DNA from: Moesziomyces globuligerus
Lineage: Eukaryota > Basidiomycota > Ustilaginomycetes > Ustilaginales > Ustilaginaceae
Reading direction: 5' to 3'
Assembly (NCBI GenBank): GCA_030849465.1
Contig: JARVLF010000022.1
Location: 248,001-312,000, forward strand
DNA: 64,000 nucleotides
Position 1 is the stretch's first letter. Every line of letters begins with the position of its first letter. Position numbers and translations under genes: made by a program. Positions 63,936 to 64,000 of this stretch are shown here, one piece after another. Under the pieces are notes generated by a model. The model made no database searches. It was not told the DNA's origin and worked only from the letters and a program-made list of their open reading frames with translations.

Positions 63936-64000
63936 ACTCGCTACGCTGCGAGGGCGCGAGGGGCCAGGTTCGGGGAGTTCGGGGCTGTTGCGGCGCGAGT

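Overview
This is a nuclear segment of a GC-rich basidiomycete, most likely a smut or smut-related yeast (Ustilaginales: Ustilago, Sporisorium or Moesziomyces type). The grounds are compact eukaryotic genes with few short GT-AG introns, long Ser/Ala/Pro-rich disordered tails, pyrimidine-rich leaders, and fungal families such as mL59, PAN2, Zn2Cys6 factors, a PAK/Ste20 kinase with CRIB, fused tryptophan synthase and VHC1. The species cannot be fixed from sequence alone. All identities come from motif reading, with no database search.

Layout: 1-1234 (-) is the N-terminal part of an F-BAR protein cut by the window edge. Then follow a PAK/Ste20 kinase (3062-5623 +), tryptophan synthase (6691-8844 +), checkpoint clamp RAD9 (9690-11080 +, 3 exons) and a DOA10-type ER ubiquitin ligase (11162-15481 -). 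A DDX41-type DEAD-box helicase (15831-17754 +) carries a 4-bp frameshift. Next are ubiquitin-eS31 (17987-18466 -), Mediator MED4 (19179-20054 -), an SPF45-like splicing factor without G-patch or RRM (20419-21906 +), phosphatidylserine synthase (22107-23294 -) and PAN2 deadenylase (23932-28149 +).

The middle holds a Zn2Cys6 regulator with a duplicated tail (30215-32960 +), a queuosine-salvage glycosidase (35001-36218 -), mitoribosomal mL59 (36535-37315 +), TIM44 (37990-39636 +), a very large DYRK/Pom1-like kinase (40249-47163 -), THP3/LENG8 (49243-50899 +, 4 exons), a UBL-BAG co-chaperone (51370-52095 +), homoserine kinase (52381-53430 +), dynein intermediate chain (53499-55547 -) and PRP38 (55835-56788 +). 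The right end has a CTR copper transporter (56854-57387 -), a secreted histidine-rich protein (58083-59234 -) and a VHC1-type K-Cl cotransporter (59532-63935 -, possibly continuing off the window).

Most genes are unrelated housekeeping functions, with recurring themes of RNA processing (DDX41, SPF45-like, PAN2, THP3, PRP38), cell polarity and cytoskeleton (F-BAR, PAK, DYRK, dynein) and mitochondria (mL59, TIM44). The most unusual local unit is the right-hand pair, CTR next to a signal-peptide-bearing protein with about 28 His in a 100-residue stretch. The CTR gene has an 11-bp-periodic TCCG array upstream, and the His-rich gene has a strongly G-rich tract upstream. I propose it as a candidate copper/metal-acquisition module. 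The other strong oddities are the DDX41 frameshift and the duplicated C-terminal coding segment after the Zn2Cys6 gene. No tRNA, rRNA, CRISPR array or intact transposon was recognised.
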